Assembly (NCBI GenBank): GCA_934167695.1
Contig: CAKPLP010000004.1
Span: 32,733 to 96,732 of the forward strand
DNA from: an uncultured Bacilli bacterium
Lineage (GTDB): Bacteria; Bacillota_I; Bacilli_A; RF39; UBA660
Length of the DNA stretch: 64,000 nt
Reading direction: 5' to 3'
In this document: positions 17,688 through 27,779 of the stretch, in pieces
Layout of the letters: every line of letters begins with the position of its first letter
Numbering within the stretch: position 1 is the first letter of the stretch
The notes under the pieces: generated by a model
What the model saw: the letters and a program-made list of their open reading frames with translations, nothing else
Told to the model about the DNA's origin: nothing
Database searches by the model: none
Made by a program: the position numbers and the translations under genes

Positions 17688-18960
17688 TACTTATTTCACC
17701 TATAATATAAGGATACTCTATTGATTTTAACTTAACATTAATCATTTCATCACTTGGATAAATTCCCTTTATTTTTATATAAAGATAATTTCCTGTATGA
17801 CCATAAGTAAAACCATCTTTACTATTTTCAGTTAATACCATCAAACTTTTACCAATAAATTTTTGTGCATATTCTTCCTCTAAAACACGACTAAGTTTTA
17901 ATAATTGCCTTGCTCTTTCTTTCTTTACATTACCATCAACTTGTTTCATTGTCGCTGCAACAGTATGATTTCTTATTGAATATGGAAATACATGAATTTT
18001 AGAGAAAGCAATAGTTTTAGCAGTTTCAAGAGTTTCTAAAAAATCATCATCACTCTCTAATGGAAAACCAACAATTATATCAGTAGTAATAGATATATCT
18101 TCTCTTATAGATCTAATTTCTTTAATTTTATTTTTAAAATAATTCAAATCATACTTTCTATTCATATTCTTTAAAACAGAATCACTACCAGCCTGCAATG
18201 GAATATGTAAATGATCTACTATCACTTTATTATTTTTAATAATATCAAGAACTTCATCATTAAGTTCAGTAACTTCTATAGAAGATATTCTAAGTCTTTC
18301 AAGTGCATTTATTTTAACAATTTCACGTAATAATTCAGCAAAACTAGAATTAATATCAACACCATAATTACCAGTATGAATACCCGTTAAAACTATTTCT
18401 TTATAACCATTATTAGTTAAGTCAACAATCTCATCTATAACCTTATTAAATTCCTTACTACGACACTTTCCACGAACATAAGGAATAATACAATAACTAC
18501 AAAAGTTTTCACAACCATCCTGAATCTTTACAAAAGCCCTAGTTCTACCGGGGAAAGAAGTAATATACATATCTTCAAATTGGCTTAAATCATCCAAAGA
18601 AAAATCTTTTATAACCTCTTTTTTAGAATAATAATCATCTAATAATTCAACAATTTTAGACTTATCTTTAGTACCAAGATATATATCAACACCATCTTCT
18701 TCAAAGTTCCTATTAGCTTCTACAAAACATCCCATAGCAACAACACAAGCTTCACTATTTCTTTTAATCGCACTTCTAATCATCTTACGAGATTTAATAT
18801 CAGAAGTATTAGTAACAGTACAAGTATTAATTATATAAACATCACAATTATCCTCGAAATCTTTTATAACATATCCTGCTTTCTTTAATAAATTAATTAC
18901 AAATTCAGACTCATAAGTATTAACCTTACATCCTAATGTACAAATTCCAACGCTTTTCAT
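17680..18960 (-). CDS. mtaB: tRNA N6-threonylcarbamoyladenosine methylthiotransferase MtaB
   Basis: Radical SAM enzyme that converts t6A37 to ms2t6A37 in tRNAs reading ANN codons. The N-terminal MTTase domain has three cysteines (GCKVN, NTCTVT, MGCFVE). The radical SAM cluster is CxxxCxxC in CENFCSYCIIPYVRG near residue 147. A TRAM domain ends the protein. The frame starts earlier at a TTG (18987), but the ATG at 18960 is the better-placed start. Confidence 0.95.
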   Translation of the reverse strand: MKSVGICTLGCKVNTYESEFVINLLKKAGYVIKDFEDNCDVYIINTCTVTNTSDIKSRKMIRSAIKRNSEACVVAMGCFVEANRNFEEDGVDIYLGTKDKSKIVELLDDYYSKKEVIKDFSLDDLSQFEDMYITSFPGRTRAFVKIQDGCENFCSYCIIPYVRGKCRSKEFNKVIDEIVDLTNNGYKEIVLTGIHTGNYGVDINSSFAELLREIVKINALERLRISSIEVTELNDEVLDIIKNNKVIVDHLHIPLQAGSDSVLKNMNRKYDLNYFKNKIKEIRSIREDISITTDIIVGFPLESDDDFLETLETAKTIAFSKIHVFPYSIRNHTVAATMKQVDGNVKKERARQLLKLSRVLEEEYAQKFIGKSLMVLTENSKDGFTYGHTGNYLYIKIKGIYPSDEMINVKLKSIEYPYIIGEISNE

Positions 18961-19029
18961 AACTAAATCACTACTTTCTTTAAACAATAAGTTAAATATA
19001 AATTCAAACGAACTAATTATATCAAAATA

Positions 19030-19056
19030 CTAAAAAAAAAACTAGACTAATCTAGC
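19030..19056 (-). terminator. Terminator of the acidic membrane-anchored protein gene
   Basis: Hairpin AGCTAGA/TCTAGT around 19040-19055 followed on the minus strand by a T9 run. The stop codon lies in its loop. Confidence 0.8.
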
Positions 19057-20267
19057 TTTTTCTGTAACTCCTTTAATGCGGCAATAAACTCGTTAGTTTT
19101 TCTAATTTCCTCATCTAATTTTTCATAATTAGCCGTATTTTCAAGCTCAATATCAGTATTCTTATTTATTTGATTCTTACTCTTTTCTATTCCATACACA
19201 GGTGAAATAACAGGACTACTTTTAAATTTATGTTCATTATTTGTATTATTAGCCTCAACAACAGGTGTGATTTTAACATTATATATATCGTCTAAAGTAA
19301 GTTGTTCAACATCATTTGATGAACTAGGTGTAACCTCTTCCATCATTACTTCTTGTTTTCTCTTTTCCAAATCAGCTAAACTAATAGGTTCATTACCCTC
19401 GTCTTTATATTGAATTTCTTCATTTCTTTCATACATTTCTTCAGCTTTCTTCATTAATTCATCTAAACTAATAATCGCAGTATCTTCTTGTAATTTTTCA
19501 AATTCTGTTAATTCAATATTTCGATCTGTATTTTCCTCTAATTCCAATCTTTCTTCTGCCTCTTTTAATTGTTTCTTAGCTTCTTCTTCATTTGGCTCTA
19601 TAGAAGTATACTCAATATTGTTATCACTAACTTTTTCTATTTTTTCAACACTAGGTACTGGTTCAAGTTCTTCAATCTTAATAGTTTCAATAGGTTCAGA
19701 TTCCATAACTTCAACAGGACTTGACTTCAAAAACTCATCTAATGCCTTTTCCTTATCAAATTTTGTTACATTTTTCTGTTCTTCTTTTACATTTACAGTA
19801 GAACTAACTTCAGGTGAAATAGTTAATACACTTGGAATAACATCTACACTTTTATTAGTCTCTTCAACCTGAACAGCGGGTTGTACTACAATAGGCTCAG
19901 GCTTATCTACAACTGGTTTTTCTATAGTAGGAATACTATTTTCTACTACAACATTATTATTAGCAACCGGCGTAGTTACTACTTTTTGACTAGACTCAGC
20001 AGTAGGAGAAACAACACTAACAGTAGGCATAACTACATTAGTAGGAGTAACAGTAGTATTTACAACTTCTTCTTTTTTTGCATGCTCTAATGCATCATCA
20101 ACATCACTTACAAGTCTCTTTAATTCCATTGTATTTTGTCTTTTCTTACGCTCATGACTAGTTTTTTTAATAAAATAAAATAAAACATAAAAAACACTAA
20201 TAACAAGTGCAACTATATATACAAGTATAGCTTCTTCGCTAACTAAAAATCTGATTAAATCATTCAT
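19047..20267 (-). CDS. Membrane-anchored acidic coiled-coil protein
   Basis: A 406-residue protein with an N-terminal hydrophobic helix (residues ~13-33), a basic KKTSHERKKRQN stop-transfer sequence and then a long cytoplasmic-type tail. Residues ~70-190 are rich in Pro, Val and Thr and look disordered. Residues ~215-300 are Glu/Lys-rich and probably coiled-coil, and a second short coiled coil ends the protein. The topology resembles division or secretion scaffolds of the EzrA/ZipA type, but no homology is recognised. It has a good ribosome site and its own terminator. Confidence 0.6.
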   Translation of the reverse strand: MNDLIRFLVSEEAILVYIVALVISVFYVLFYFIKKTSHERKKRQNTMELKRLVSDVDDALEHAKKEEVVNTTVTPTNVVMPTVSVVSPTAESSQKVVTTPVANNNVVVENSIPTIEKPVVDKPEPIVVQPAVQVEETNKSVDVIPSVLTISPEVSSTVNVKEEQKNVTKFDKEKALDEFLKSSPVEVMESEPIETIKIEELEPVPSVEKIEKVSDNNIEYTSIEPNEEEAKKQLKEAEERLELEENTDRNIELTEFEKLQEDTAIISLDELMKKAEEMYERNEEIQYKDEGNEPISLADLEKRKQEVMMEEVTPSSSNDVEQLTLDDIYNVKITPVVEANNTNNEHKFKSSPVISPVYGIEKSKNQINKNTDIELENTANYEKLDEEIRKTNEFIAALKELQKKLD

Positions 20268-20446
20268 TTTACTTCCACCTCTAGTATAAGTTTAACATAT
20301 ATCACACGCAAAGTTAATCATAAATTTATATATTTACGAATATTTACAACGAACATATTTTTTATAAAACATAAAATTATTAATATCTTTTATAACTAAC
20401 ATCATATATTATAGCAGATATTTACAAAAATAAAAAGGTTGATAAA

Positions 20447-21742
20447 ATGAAAGAAAAATTTATTAAATCAAGTATAATTTTAATTATTGGTGGCTTTATT
20501 ACAAAACTATTAGGAATTGTAAATAAAATAATGATGACTAGACTATTAAAAACAGAAGGTGTTGGTTTATATATGTTAATCCTACCAACATTTTCTCTTT
20601 TTATAAATCTTGCAAGTTTTGGGTTTCCCATCGCTATTTCCAAATTAGTTGCAGAAGATGACAAAAATAATAAAAGATTAATTTTTTCTGTAATTCCCTT
20701 TTGTATGTTTATAAATATTTTATTAATTATATTAATTATTATATTTGCCCCTTACCTATCACACACCCTTTTAAAAGAAGACAGAGTATATTATGCAACA
20801 ATAGCAATCGCTTTAGTTATTCCATTCACTTCTATATCAGCAATACTAAGAAGTTACTTCTTCGGAAAAGAAAAAATGATACCACACGTTTTATCAAATA
20901 TAATTGAAGACATAGTAAGATTATTTCTTATCATAATAGGAATACCCTACTTTATAAAACACGGTATTGAATATGCAGTAGCATACTTAGTAGCAAGCAA
21001 TATAATTTCAGAATTAACATCAATCATAATACTATTTTTCTTTTTACCTAAAAACTTTAAACTTAAAAAAAGTGATATAAAACCAAGTAGAATATATTTA
21101 AAAGATTCACTCCAAATAAGTATACCAACAACAATAAGTAGACTTATTGGATCATTTACATATTTTTTAGAACCGATTATTTTAACTAGTATTTTACTCT
21201 ACACAGGTTATAGTAAAAATTATATAGTATATGAATATGGAATTATAAGTGGCTATGTAATGCCCGTAATACTTCTACCATCATTTTTTAGTTTAGCAAT
21301 CAGTCAAGCACTATTACCAATAGTAAGTAAAAACTTTAAGTTAAAAAACTATAATTCAACAAAAAAAGCAATAAAACTAGCTATAATAATATCTTTATTA
21401 ATAGGAGTAATCTTTACAATATCATTCATTATAAGTCCTAAAATAATATTAAAGTTAATATATAATACAACAGAGGGAGCAACATATTTAAAATACTTTG
21501 CACCAGTATGTCTGCTTCAATACATTATATCCCCTTTAACAATGAGCCTAGATGCAATGGGAAAAAGTAAAGATAATTTAACAATCACCTTAATAACATC
21601 AATTATTAGAACTCTCTTACTACCTTTACTAGCCCTTCTAAAAATAGGAATATGGTGTCTAATAATATCTACAAGTATTAATATTATTGTAGCAACATAC
21701 TTGAGTATTAAAAAAGTAAAACTAGCCTTAAATGAACATTAA
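20447..21742 (+). CDS. SpoVB/MurJ-type polysaccharide flippase (MOP superfamily)
   Basis: A 431-residue integral membrane protein with about 12-14 helices. The N-terminus (GGFITKLLGIVNKIMMTRLL, then GVGLYMLILP) is typical of the SpoVB branch of lipid-linked precursor transporters. SpoVB in Bacillus is needed for spore cortex; other members move lipid II or wall precursors. It is the first gene of the plus-strand block, with the ribosome site AAGGTTGAT. A divergent 180-base AT-rich spacer separates it from the acidic membrane protein. Confidence 0.85.
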   Translation: MKEKFIKSSIILIIGGFITKLLGIVNKIMMTRLLKTEGVGLYMLILPTFSLFINLASFGFPIAISKLVAEDDKNNKRLIFSVIPFCMFINILLIILIIIFAPYLSHTLLKEDRVYYATIAIALVIPFTSISAILRSYFFGKEKMIPHVLSNIIEDIVRLFLIIIGIPYFIKHGIEYAVAYLVASNIISELTSIIILFFFLPKNFKLKKSDIKPSRIYLKDSLQISIPTTISRLIGSFTYFLEPIILTSILLYTGYSKNYIVYEYGIISGYVMPVILLPSFFSLAISQALLPIVSKNFKLKNYNSTKKAIKLAIIISLLIGVIFTISFIISPKIILKLIYNTTEGATYLKYFAPVCLLQYIISPLTMSLDAMGKSKDNLTITLITSIIRTLLLPLLALLKIGIWCLIISTSINIIVATYLSIKKVKLALNEH

Positions 21743-21806
21743 ATTTAAAAATAAATTGTATTAATTATAATTATTTGATAATATAAAAACAAAAGGAGTG
21801 AAAAAA

Positions 21807-22169
21807 ATGCAAAATTATGAAATTAAGCAAAGAAATATCGCTGTAAGTATATTACTAACTATTTTAACATGCGGACTTTACGGAATCTATTGGTTTGTAT
21901 GTATAACAGATGATATGGGAAAATTAAGTAATGATTCTAGATTAGACGGTGGCAAATGCTTACTTTACACTATTTTAACATGTGGTATTTATGGAATTTA
22001 TTGGGCATATTTAATGGGTAAAAATATTTATAATTTAAAATTAAAGAAAAATCCTCAACTTCAAGATTACTACTCAATTCTATTTTTAATTTTAGACATT
22101 ACTCAATTAAGTATAATTATTTATATTATAACCCAAGATGAAATAAATAACATGATTAGTGAAAATTAA
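21807..22169 (+). CDS. DUF4234 membrane protein
   Basis: About 120 residues with two near-identical helices each carrying the LTCGLYGIYW / LTCGIYGIYW motif typical of DUF4234, plus a third helix near the C-terminus. The start is ATG 21807 behind GGAGTGAAAAAA; the GTG at 21798 lies inside the ribosome site. The repeat of the TCGxYGIYW motif is visible inside one protein. The function of the family is unknown. It ends at a strong hairpin terminator. Confidence 0.82.
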   Translation: MQNYEIKQRNIAVSILLTILTCGLYGIYWFVCITDDMGKLSNDSRLDGGKCLLYTILTCGIYGIYWAYLMGKNIYNLKLKKNPQLQDYYSILFLILDITQLSIIIYIITQDEINNMISEN

Positions 22170-22190
22170 AAAAGGACTAATCCTTTTTTT
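22168..22190 (+). terminator. Terminator after the DUF4234 gene
   Basis: AAAAAAGGA-CTAA-TCCTTTTTTT forms a 9-base stem with a 4-base loop ending in T7. The next gene's ATG follows directly, so the DUF2752 gene may be expressed by readthrough only. Confidence 0.75.
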
Positions 22191-22508
22191 ATGAAAATTT
22201 TTAATACTATCATTTTTTGCCCATTTCATAAACTAACTAACTTATACTGTCCATCATGTGGCATCACAAGAATGCTTATAAGTATTAGTAAAGGCAATTT
22301 CTATCAAGCATTTAGATATAACCCTCTAATATTTGCACTTACACCTCTTCTTATCCTTTTATTAATAAATGGATTATTAAAATACAAAATAATAAAAAAG
22401 AAATATCAACAAAATATTTATATTATATTAATAATAATCTTAATACTTTTTGGAATAATTAGAAATATTCCTGCCTTTTCATACTTAATTCCTACAAAAA
22501 TAAATTAA
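22191..22508 (+). CDS. DUF2752 membrane protein
   Basis: A 105-residue membrane protein with the DUF2752 signature CPFHKLTNLYCPSCGITRM near the N-terminus, followed by FRYNPLIFA and two more helices. The CPxCGxTR motif suggests a metal or redox site facing the membrane. The ATG lies immediately after the T run of the preceding terminator, and the only ribosome-site-like AAGGA lies inside that hairpin, so translation may depend on the hairpin state. The function is unknown. Confidence 0.8.
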   Translation: MKIFNTIIFCPFHKLTNLYCPSCGITRMLISISKGNFYQAFRYNPLIFALTPLLILLLINGLLKYKIIKKKYQQNIYIILIIILILFGIIRNIPAFSYLIPTKIN

Positions 22509-22565
22509 TTTCACGTAAAATTCACAAAATAATGTATAATATTGTATATAAAAAGAGGTGAAGAA

Positions 22566-23237
22566 ATGAAAATATTAATTGTAGATGATGAAGTTAATAT
22601 AAGAGAAGTAATAAAAGAATATTGTGAAGCAGAAAACTATTTAACAGATACTGCAGATAATGGCTTAATGGCCTTAGAAAAATTACAAAATAATAAATAT
22701 GATATTTTAGTACTAGATATAATGATGCCTGAAATGGATGGCTATACAATGTTAAAGAAACTACCCAAAGAATTAAAAATACCAACTATCATACTTTCCG
22801 CAAGAGGAGAAGTATATGATAAATTAGAAGGATTTGACCTAGGAATAGATGATTATGTAACAAAACCATTCTCTCCAAAAGAGTTAATGGCAAGAATTAA
22901 AGCTCTAGCTAAAAGAAGCAAAAAAAACACTCTAAATATATATAAACTAGATACACTTGAAGTAAACTTTTCAGCACATACAATTAAAATTGATAATAAA
23001 AAAATAGATGTAACACCAAAAGAGTTTGAAATTTTAACTTATCTAATTGAAAATACAAATATCGCAATATCTAGAGAACAATTACTAAGTAAACTTTGGG
23101 GCTACGACTTTTTTGGAGATGATAGAACAATAGATACTCACATTAAAATGCTAAGAAATAATTTAGGAAAATATCGAGATCACATTGAAACTGTACGTGG
23201 TGTAGGTTATAAATTCGTTAATGAAAAAGAAGATTAA
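22566..23237 (+). CDS. OmpR-family response regulator
   Basis: About 223 residues: a receiver domain with the phosphoacceptor Asp in VLDIMMPEMDG, conserved Asp pair in VDDE, Thr/Ser in ILSARG and Lys in TKPF, then a winged-helix DNA-binding domain (TPKEFEIL, TIDTHIKMLRNNLG, VRGVGYKF). The preferred start is ATG 22566 (MKILIVDD) behind AGAGGTGAAGAA. It overlaps the kinase gene by 17 bases. Its target genes are unknown. Confidence 0.93.
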   Translation: MKILIVDDEVNIREVIKEYCEAENYLTDTADNGLMALEKLQNNKYDILVLDIMMPEMDGYTMLKKLPKELKIPTIILSARGEVYDKLEGFDLGIDDYVTKPFSPKELMARIKALAKRSKKNTLNIYKLDTLEVNFSAHTIKIDNKKIDVTPKEFEILTYLIENTNIAISREQLLSKLWGYDFFGDDRTIDTHIKMLRNNLGKYRDHIETVRGVGYKFVNEKED

Positions 23238-24618
23238 AAAAAACTTTCTAGCAATTAAAATATGGAAATATTTAGCCCTATTTTCTATCATTATCCTAAC
23301 CTTTCTTTGGTTTTTTCAAGTAATTTTTCTTAAAAGTTATTACAAAATGGTAAAAACCAAAGAAATTAAACAAGTAGCAAATACTTTAATAAAGAAAAAA
23401 GATTATGGTAATCTATCTCTAATAATAGATAATATCACCTATGATAAAAGTATATGTGTAGAAATAACTAATAGTAAATTAGATACCATTCAAACATCAT
23501 CAATTATATCTAGAGGATGTATGATGGATATAAAAAATAGTTACACATATAAAAAAGATTTCATTTCAAGCAATAAAGAAAACCTTACATACGAATTAGA
23601 AAATCCAAGATTTAAAAACAATACTTTAATATATGCTATAAAACTTGAAAATGATATGTATGCTTTTATTAATACATCAATAGATCCAATGGATTCAACA
23701 ACATCAATACTAAAAAATCAATTAGTATATGTTACTATCATTGTACTAATTTTATCATTCATCATAGCCTACTTTATTTCAAAACATATTTCAAATCCTA
23801 TTGTAAAAATTAACAAAGCTGCTAAGAAAATGGCTCAAGGAAAATATAATGTTGTCTTCGATACAGATGAAGACATCGAAGAAATAAATGAATTAGTAGA
23901 AACATTAAATTACACAAGAGAAGAATTAGAAAAAACAGAAGAATTAAGACAAGATTTAATGGCAAACGTCTCACACGACTTAAAAACACCACTTACAATG
24001 ATTAAAGCCTATGCAGAAATGGCAAGAGATCTAAATAATAACAAAGAAGAAAAAAGAAAAGAAAACTTAAATATAATCATAGAAGAAACAGATCGTCTAG
24101 CACTTTTAGTAAATGATATATTAACACTTTCTAAAATGCAATCTGAAATAGATAAACTAAAAATAGAAAAATTTGATTTAATAGAATTAATTAATACTAT
24201 ATTGAAAAGATATAATATATACAAAGAACTTGAAGGATATAATTTCAAATTCACTCATACCGATAAATCAATATTCATTGAAGCAGATAAAAAGAAAATA
24301 GAACAAGTAATATATAACCTAATAAACAATGCAATAAACTACACAGGATCAGATAATTTAGTTGAAATAAAAATAACAAATAAAGAAAATATATTAGTAG
24401 AAATAATAGATACTGGAAAAGGAATAAAAAAAGAAGATATAAACCATATTTGGGATAAATATTACAAAAATAATAAAAAGCATAAAAGAAATTTAATAGG
24501 AACTGGCTTAGGTCTTTCCATTGTAAAAAATATTTTAGAAGAGCATAATTATCAGTATGGTGTATTATCAGAAAAAGACAAAGGTTCAACATTTTATTTC
24601 ATCATTAATAAAAAATAA
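23221..24618 (+). CDS. Sensor histidine kinase
   Basis: A 465-residue kinase with transmembrane helices near residues 16-38 and 165-185 enclosing a ~125-residue extracytoplasmic sensor. A HAMP linker (KHISNPIVKINKAAKKM), the phosphoacceptor His in NVSHDLKTPL, an N box NNAINYTG and G boxes DTGKGI and GTGLGLSIV follow. It is the partner of the response regulator it overlaps. The extracytoplasmic sensor has no recognisable fold and two cysteines. A terminator follows at 24619. Confidence 0.92.
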   Translation: MKKKIKKNFLAIKIWKYLALFSIIILTFLWFFQVIFLKSYYKMVKTKEIKQVANTLIKKKDYGNLSLIIDNITYDKSICVEITNSKLDTIQTSSIISRGCMMDIKNSYTYKKDFISSNKENLTYELENPRFKNNTLIYAIKLENDMYAFINTSIDPMDSTTSILKNQLVYVTIIVLILSFIIAYFISKHISNPIVKINKAAKKMAQGKYNVVFDTDEDIEEINELVETLNYTREELEKTEELRQDLMANVSHDLKTPLTMIKAYAEMARDLNNNKEEKRKENLNIIIEETDRLALLVNDILTLSKMQSEIDKLKIEKFDLIELINTILKRYNIYKELEGYNFKFTHTDKSIFIEADKKKIEQVIYNLINNAINYTGSDNLVEIKITNKENILVEIIDTGKGIKKEDINHIWDKYYKNNKKHKRNLIGTGLGLSIVKNILEEHNYQYGVLSEKDKGSTFYFIINKK

Positions 24619-24650
24619 ACTTCACTAACAACAAGTGAAGTTTTTATTAT
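24619..24650 (+). terminator. Terminator of the two-component operon
   Basis: ACTTCACT-AACAACA-AGTGAAGT (24619-24641) followed by TTTTATTATTTT on the plus strand. Confidence 0.85.
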
Positions 24651-24651
24651 T

Positions 24652-26586
24652 TTAAAATCTAGTATATCTATTAATATTATATAACTTTCCATTTATTTCT
24701 AAGTAAATAAAATACTTACCACTCAATGCTTCATTATTAATATACTTAGTAATATTCACCCCATTTTTAGCCTCTTCATCCGTAAATACATCTACACATA
24801 AAGCTGTGTATGGTCGCCTACTTATTTTAACATCGTAATAGTTTGCAATAAAATTTTTATATAAAACTACCCTAACCTTATCGCTTTTTTTAAATTTACC
24901 AGAAAAAATTAACCTATCATCCTCTCTAACAAATTTAATATTATATTTTTTCATTATTTTATTTGATGAATGAGTAAAAAACAATCCATATTTTTTCTTA
25001 AACACCTTAGTTGTTCCTAATGTACCAAGTTTTTTTGCTTTACCAATTTTTAAATTAGTGGTCTCATCATAAATACTCATTTTCTCTACTCTATAATAGT
25101 TACTTGGTAATATCATTTCAAAAATAACCTTACCATTAAGTAATTCTACTGTATCTGATTTTAAAGTTACATTTCCATTAGTCAAACCAGCTGGTTGGTT
25201 AGAAGAAATGCCATCAACAGATACAATACCACCAGAATGAATAATATAATGATTTTTATCTAAATAATCAACATCCGAAATATATGGTGAATAAAATTCT
25301 GCCTTTCTATCTTTACCATATTCAAAAACCTGTTCAATAGTCATTTTATTAGTATCTATTTTATACATAACTCCTCTAGAATAAGAATTAGAAGCAGAAA
25401 CATATTCTTCCTTAAGCTTAGATTTATTATTTCCATTATCAAATAAAAATACATATCCCTCTGGTGTAATCATAGCAGCATGTTGACTCCATTGCCACTC
25501 AAAATTATTGCCAATCGGTTTAAAAAAATATTTTTTATAAGCCTTACTCCAATTAGTTGAATCCCCAATAATCCAATTAAGTTTTTTGCTATTATAATCA
25601 ATATTAATAACAGCATCCTGATGTCTTCCTGACAAAGTAATAGAATTAGTTTTTTCATCATACCAAATAGAATTATTATGAAACCAATCATAACTAGTCC
25701 AATTTTCACTTTTTCCATCATTCATATTTAGAATTTTTCTTAAATCAAAATGTTTAATTTCTTTACCAGTTTTTCTATCAAGTTCCACAACATAATCTTC
25801 AACTGTACCTGATGAATTATTAAAATTATTAGTAGCAACTAATAAATTACCATTAGGCATTTCAAAATAGTCATGATGATAACCACCCTTTAGACTATAT
25901 TCATTATAAATTTTTCCAAACATATCTATTTCATATAAACCAGTAACATAATATGGATTATTAATAAGTCTTTCTGTTCCAACTAACAAATGACCATTCT
26001 TTAACTTTTCAATATCCCATATTGCCTCATTCTTCAAATACCATCTAACATCACCATTAACATCATAGGCTGCAGTATACCCCTTTGAAGAAGGAGAATA
26101 AAAATAAAAGTCATTTGTCAACTTACTCTTAACTGCATTTACACTAGTAGGCATTATAAAATCTTTAGGAAGAGCACTTGTTCTTATTTTATAAGTCCTT
26201 TTTACATCATTATATTCAACAATAACTTCATTTTCTTTATCAGGATATAAACCATAAACACATAAATAATGTTTCTTTCCACTTGAAAATTTATGACTAA
26301 TAGTAGTAGCAGAATCATCACCAACAACAGTAACAATAGGGCTTACATTTTTATCAGTTTCAAATAAAATAAGTGCAGTAAGCGGCGAAGCATTATATGG
26401 ATCAACTATTATATTAGGATTATCTACAGTATACCCATCAATAGAAAAATCTCTTTCTAAAATTTCTTGTTCCTTGATTAAACTCTTCTTAATCTTTAAT
26501 TTTCTACTATTAAAATTATTTAAATAAAATAATCCCCCTATTATAAAAATTAAAAATATTATAATTATCAATAATCTTTTCTTCAT
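24652..26586 (-). CDS. Arylsulfotransferase (ASST)-family membrane-anchored protein
   Basis: A 644-residue protein with an N-terminal uncleaved-type anchor (residues 4-23) and a large extracellular part. The N-terminal beta domain contains NIIVDPYNASPLTALILF, characteristic of ASST. The following beta-propeller carries WFHNNSIWYD, SGRHQDAVINID and WQWSQHAAMI, with the histidines expected for the family's sulfate-transfer site. ASST enzymes move sulfate between phenols without PAPS; in gut bacteria the natural donor is often unclear. A C-terminal beta domain of ~120 residues follows. It is monocistronic, convergent with the two-component operon. Confidence 0.82.
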   Translation of the reverse strand: MKKRLLIIIIFLIFIIGGLFYLNNFNSRKLKIKKSLIKEQEILERDFSIDGYTVDNPNIIVDPYNASPLTALILFETDKNVSPIVTVVGDDSATTISHKFSSGKKHYLCVYGLYPDKENEVIVEYNDVKRTYKIRTSALPKDFIMPTSVNAVKSKLTNDFYFYSPSSKGYTAAYDVNGDVRWYLKNEAIWDIEKLKNGHLLVGTERLINNPYYVTGLYEIDMFGKIYNEYSLKGGYHHDYFEMPNGNLLVATNNFNNSSGTVEDYVVELDRKTGKEIKHFDLRKILNMNDGKSENWTSYDWFHNNSIWYDEKTNSITLSGRHQDAVINIDYNSKKLNWIIGDSTNWSKAYKKYFFKPIGNNFEWQWSQHAAMITPEGYVFLFDNGNNKSKLKEEYVSASNSYSRGVMYKIDTNKMTIEQVFEYGKDRKAEFYSPYISDVDYLDKNHYIIHSGGIVSVDGISSNQPAGLTNGNVTLKSDTVELLNGKVIFEMILPSNYYRVEKMSIYDETTNLKIGKAKKLGTLGTTKVFKKKYGLFFTHSSNKIMKKYNIKFVREDDRLIFSGKFKKSDKVRVVLYKNFIANYYDVKISRRPYTALCVDVFTDEEAKNGVNITKYINNEALSGKYFIYLEINGKLYNINRYTRF

Positions 26587-26681
26587 AAAAAAACTCCTTT
26601 ACAATTTAATATTATCGTAAAAAAGTTTTAAAATAAATAAACAGGAAGTTGAAACAACTCAACTAATAGTTGAATATTAAA

Positions 26682-27377
26682 TTAATTATTAAAACAATCA
26701 TCATTAATAGCTAATGGTATTTTATAAGTTGTAATTTTATCATTATCATCCATTGCATTAACAACTAAATAAAGACTATCCTTATTATAATTACTACAAA
26801 GTCTTTTATAATTATCAATTTTAAATGTAATACTTTTTAAATAATCTTCAATAAGCAAATTTTTCTTCTTCGATTTATTTTTTGTAATTACTTTTTGAAC
26901 ACCATCTTTCTCTTTTTCATACAATATACACTCAATACTCTTATATTTAGTTTTATCATTTCCACCACAATATTCAATATTAGAAATATAAATTGCAGAC
27001 TGAAAAGTATTATAAGCAATACTACCCTTAATTGTAAAACTACTACAATTAGATGAAATACTTTTAAAATGAAAAGATTCAGTTCTTATTGTTGTATATA
27101 AAATAATACCAACAAATATAATAACTAAAATAATACTACCAAAGATAACCATCTTATTTTTATTTTTCTTATAAGTACCATCTAATAAATCATTTATATC
27201 AATATTAAAATCATTACATAACTGTTTAAGTAAAATAATATCAGGAATATTCTTGCCATTTTCCCATTTACTAACAGCCTGATAAGTAACATTATATTTT
27301 TCAGCTAACTGTTTTTGAGTTAAATGATTATCTTTTCTTATTTTTTTTATAATTTTACCAAATTTTTCTTGATTCAT
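26682..27377 (-). CDS. XRE-family regulator with membrane anchor
   Basis: A 231-residue protein. Residues 5-60 form an HTH_3 domain (LTQKQLAEKYNVTYQAVSKWENG). One transmembrane helix at ~73-95 follows, and then an extracytoplasmic domain with several cysteines (CSSF, YCGG, ECIL, LCSN, DDCF). This layout suggests a membrane-bound regulator that senses an external signal through a disulfide-bonded domain. It lies upstream of the ASST gene in the same orientation, so it may regulate it, but this is inference. Confidence 0.75.
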   Translation of the reverse strand: MNQEKFGKIIKKIRKDNHLTQKQLAEKYNVTYQAVSKWENGKNIPDIILLKQLCNDFNIDINDLLDGTYKKNKNKMVIFGSIILVIIFVGIILYTTIRTESFHFKSISSNCSSFTIKGSIAYNTFQSAIYISNIEYCGGNDKTKYKSIECILYEKEKDGVQKVITKNKSKKKNLLIEDYLKSITFKIDNYKRLCSNYNKDSLYLVVNAMDDNDKITTYKIPLAINDDCFNN

Positions 27378-27396
27378 AACATCACCATATCCAAGT

Positions 27397-27720
27397 TTAC
27401 TTTTTTCTCTTAATTTTATTATTTATAAATCTATTATTAGCCTTTATTAATTTCTTATTTAATTTTGGTATATTTTTTTCTTCTCTATATTTATTAGTTG
27501 GTTGAAACTCTTCTCTTTCAACCTTGAAATCTTCCATAGTTAATTGAATTTTTCTTAATTTTGTAGCATAATCTTCAATATTATAAAACTTAAAAATATA
27601 ATTATCAAAATGAATCTCATTATCAATTAAAACATAACTTATCCCATATTTAATCAAATATCTTACTAATAAATCTATTATTTCTTCACTATTATTAACT
27701 AATATATTTCTAACTATCAT
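27397..27720 (-). CDS. Hypothetical basic protein (107 aa)
   Basis: A small soluble protein with a charged, Lys/Asn-rich C-terminal half. The ATG follows GGGGTAGTATT. Its stop lies 19 bases ahead of the XRE regulator start, so the two are probably cotranscribed. No motif is recognised. Confidence 0.55.
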   Translation of the reverse strand: MIVRNILVNNSEEIIDLLVRYLIKYGISYVLIDNEIHFDNYIFKFYNIEDYATKLRKIQLTMEDFKVEREEFQPTNKYREEKNIPKLNKKLIKANNRFINNKIKRKK

Positions 27721-27779
27721 AATACTACCCCATGTTTTTCATTATTATAACATATATTATATATTAAAAAAAGAAAAAA

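Noticed and set aside
26640..26675. Terminator after the XRE regulator gene
   Set aside because: CAACTAATAGTTG can form a small hairpin, but no clear T run follows on the minus strand, so it is not listed as a feature.
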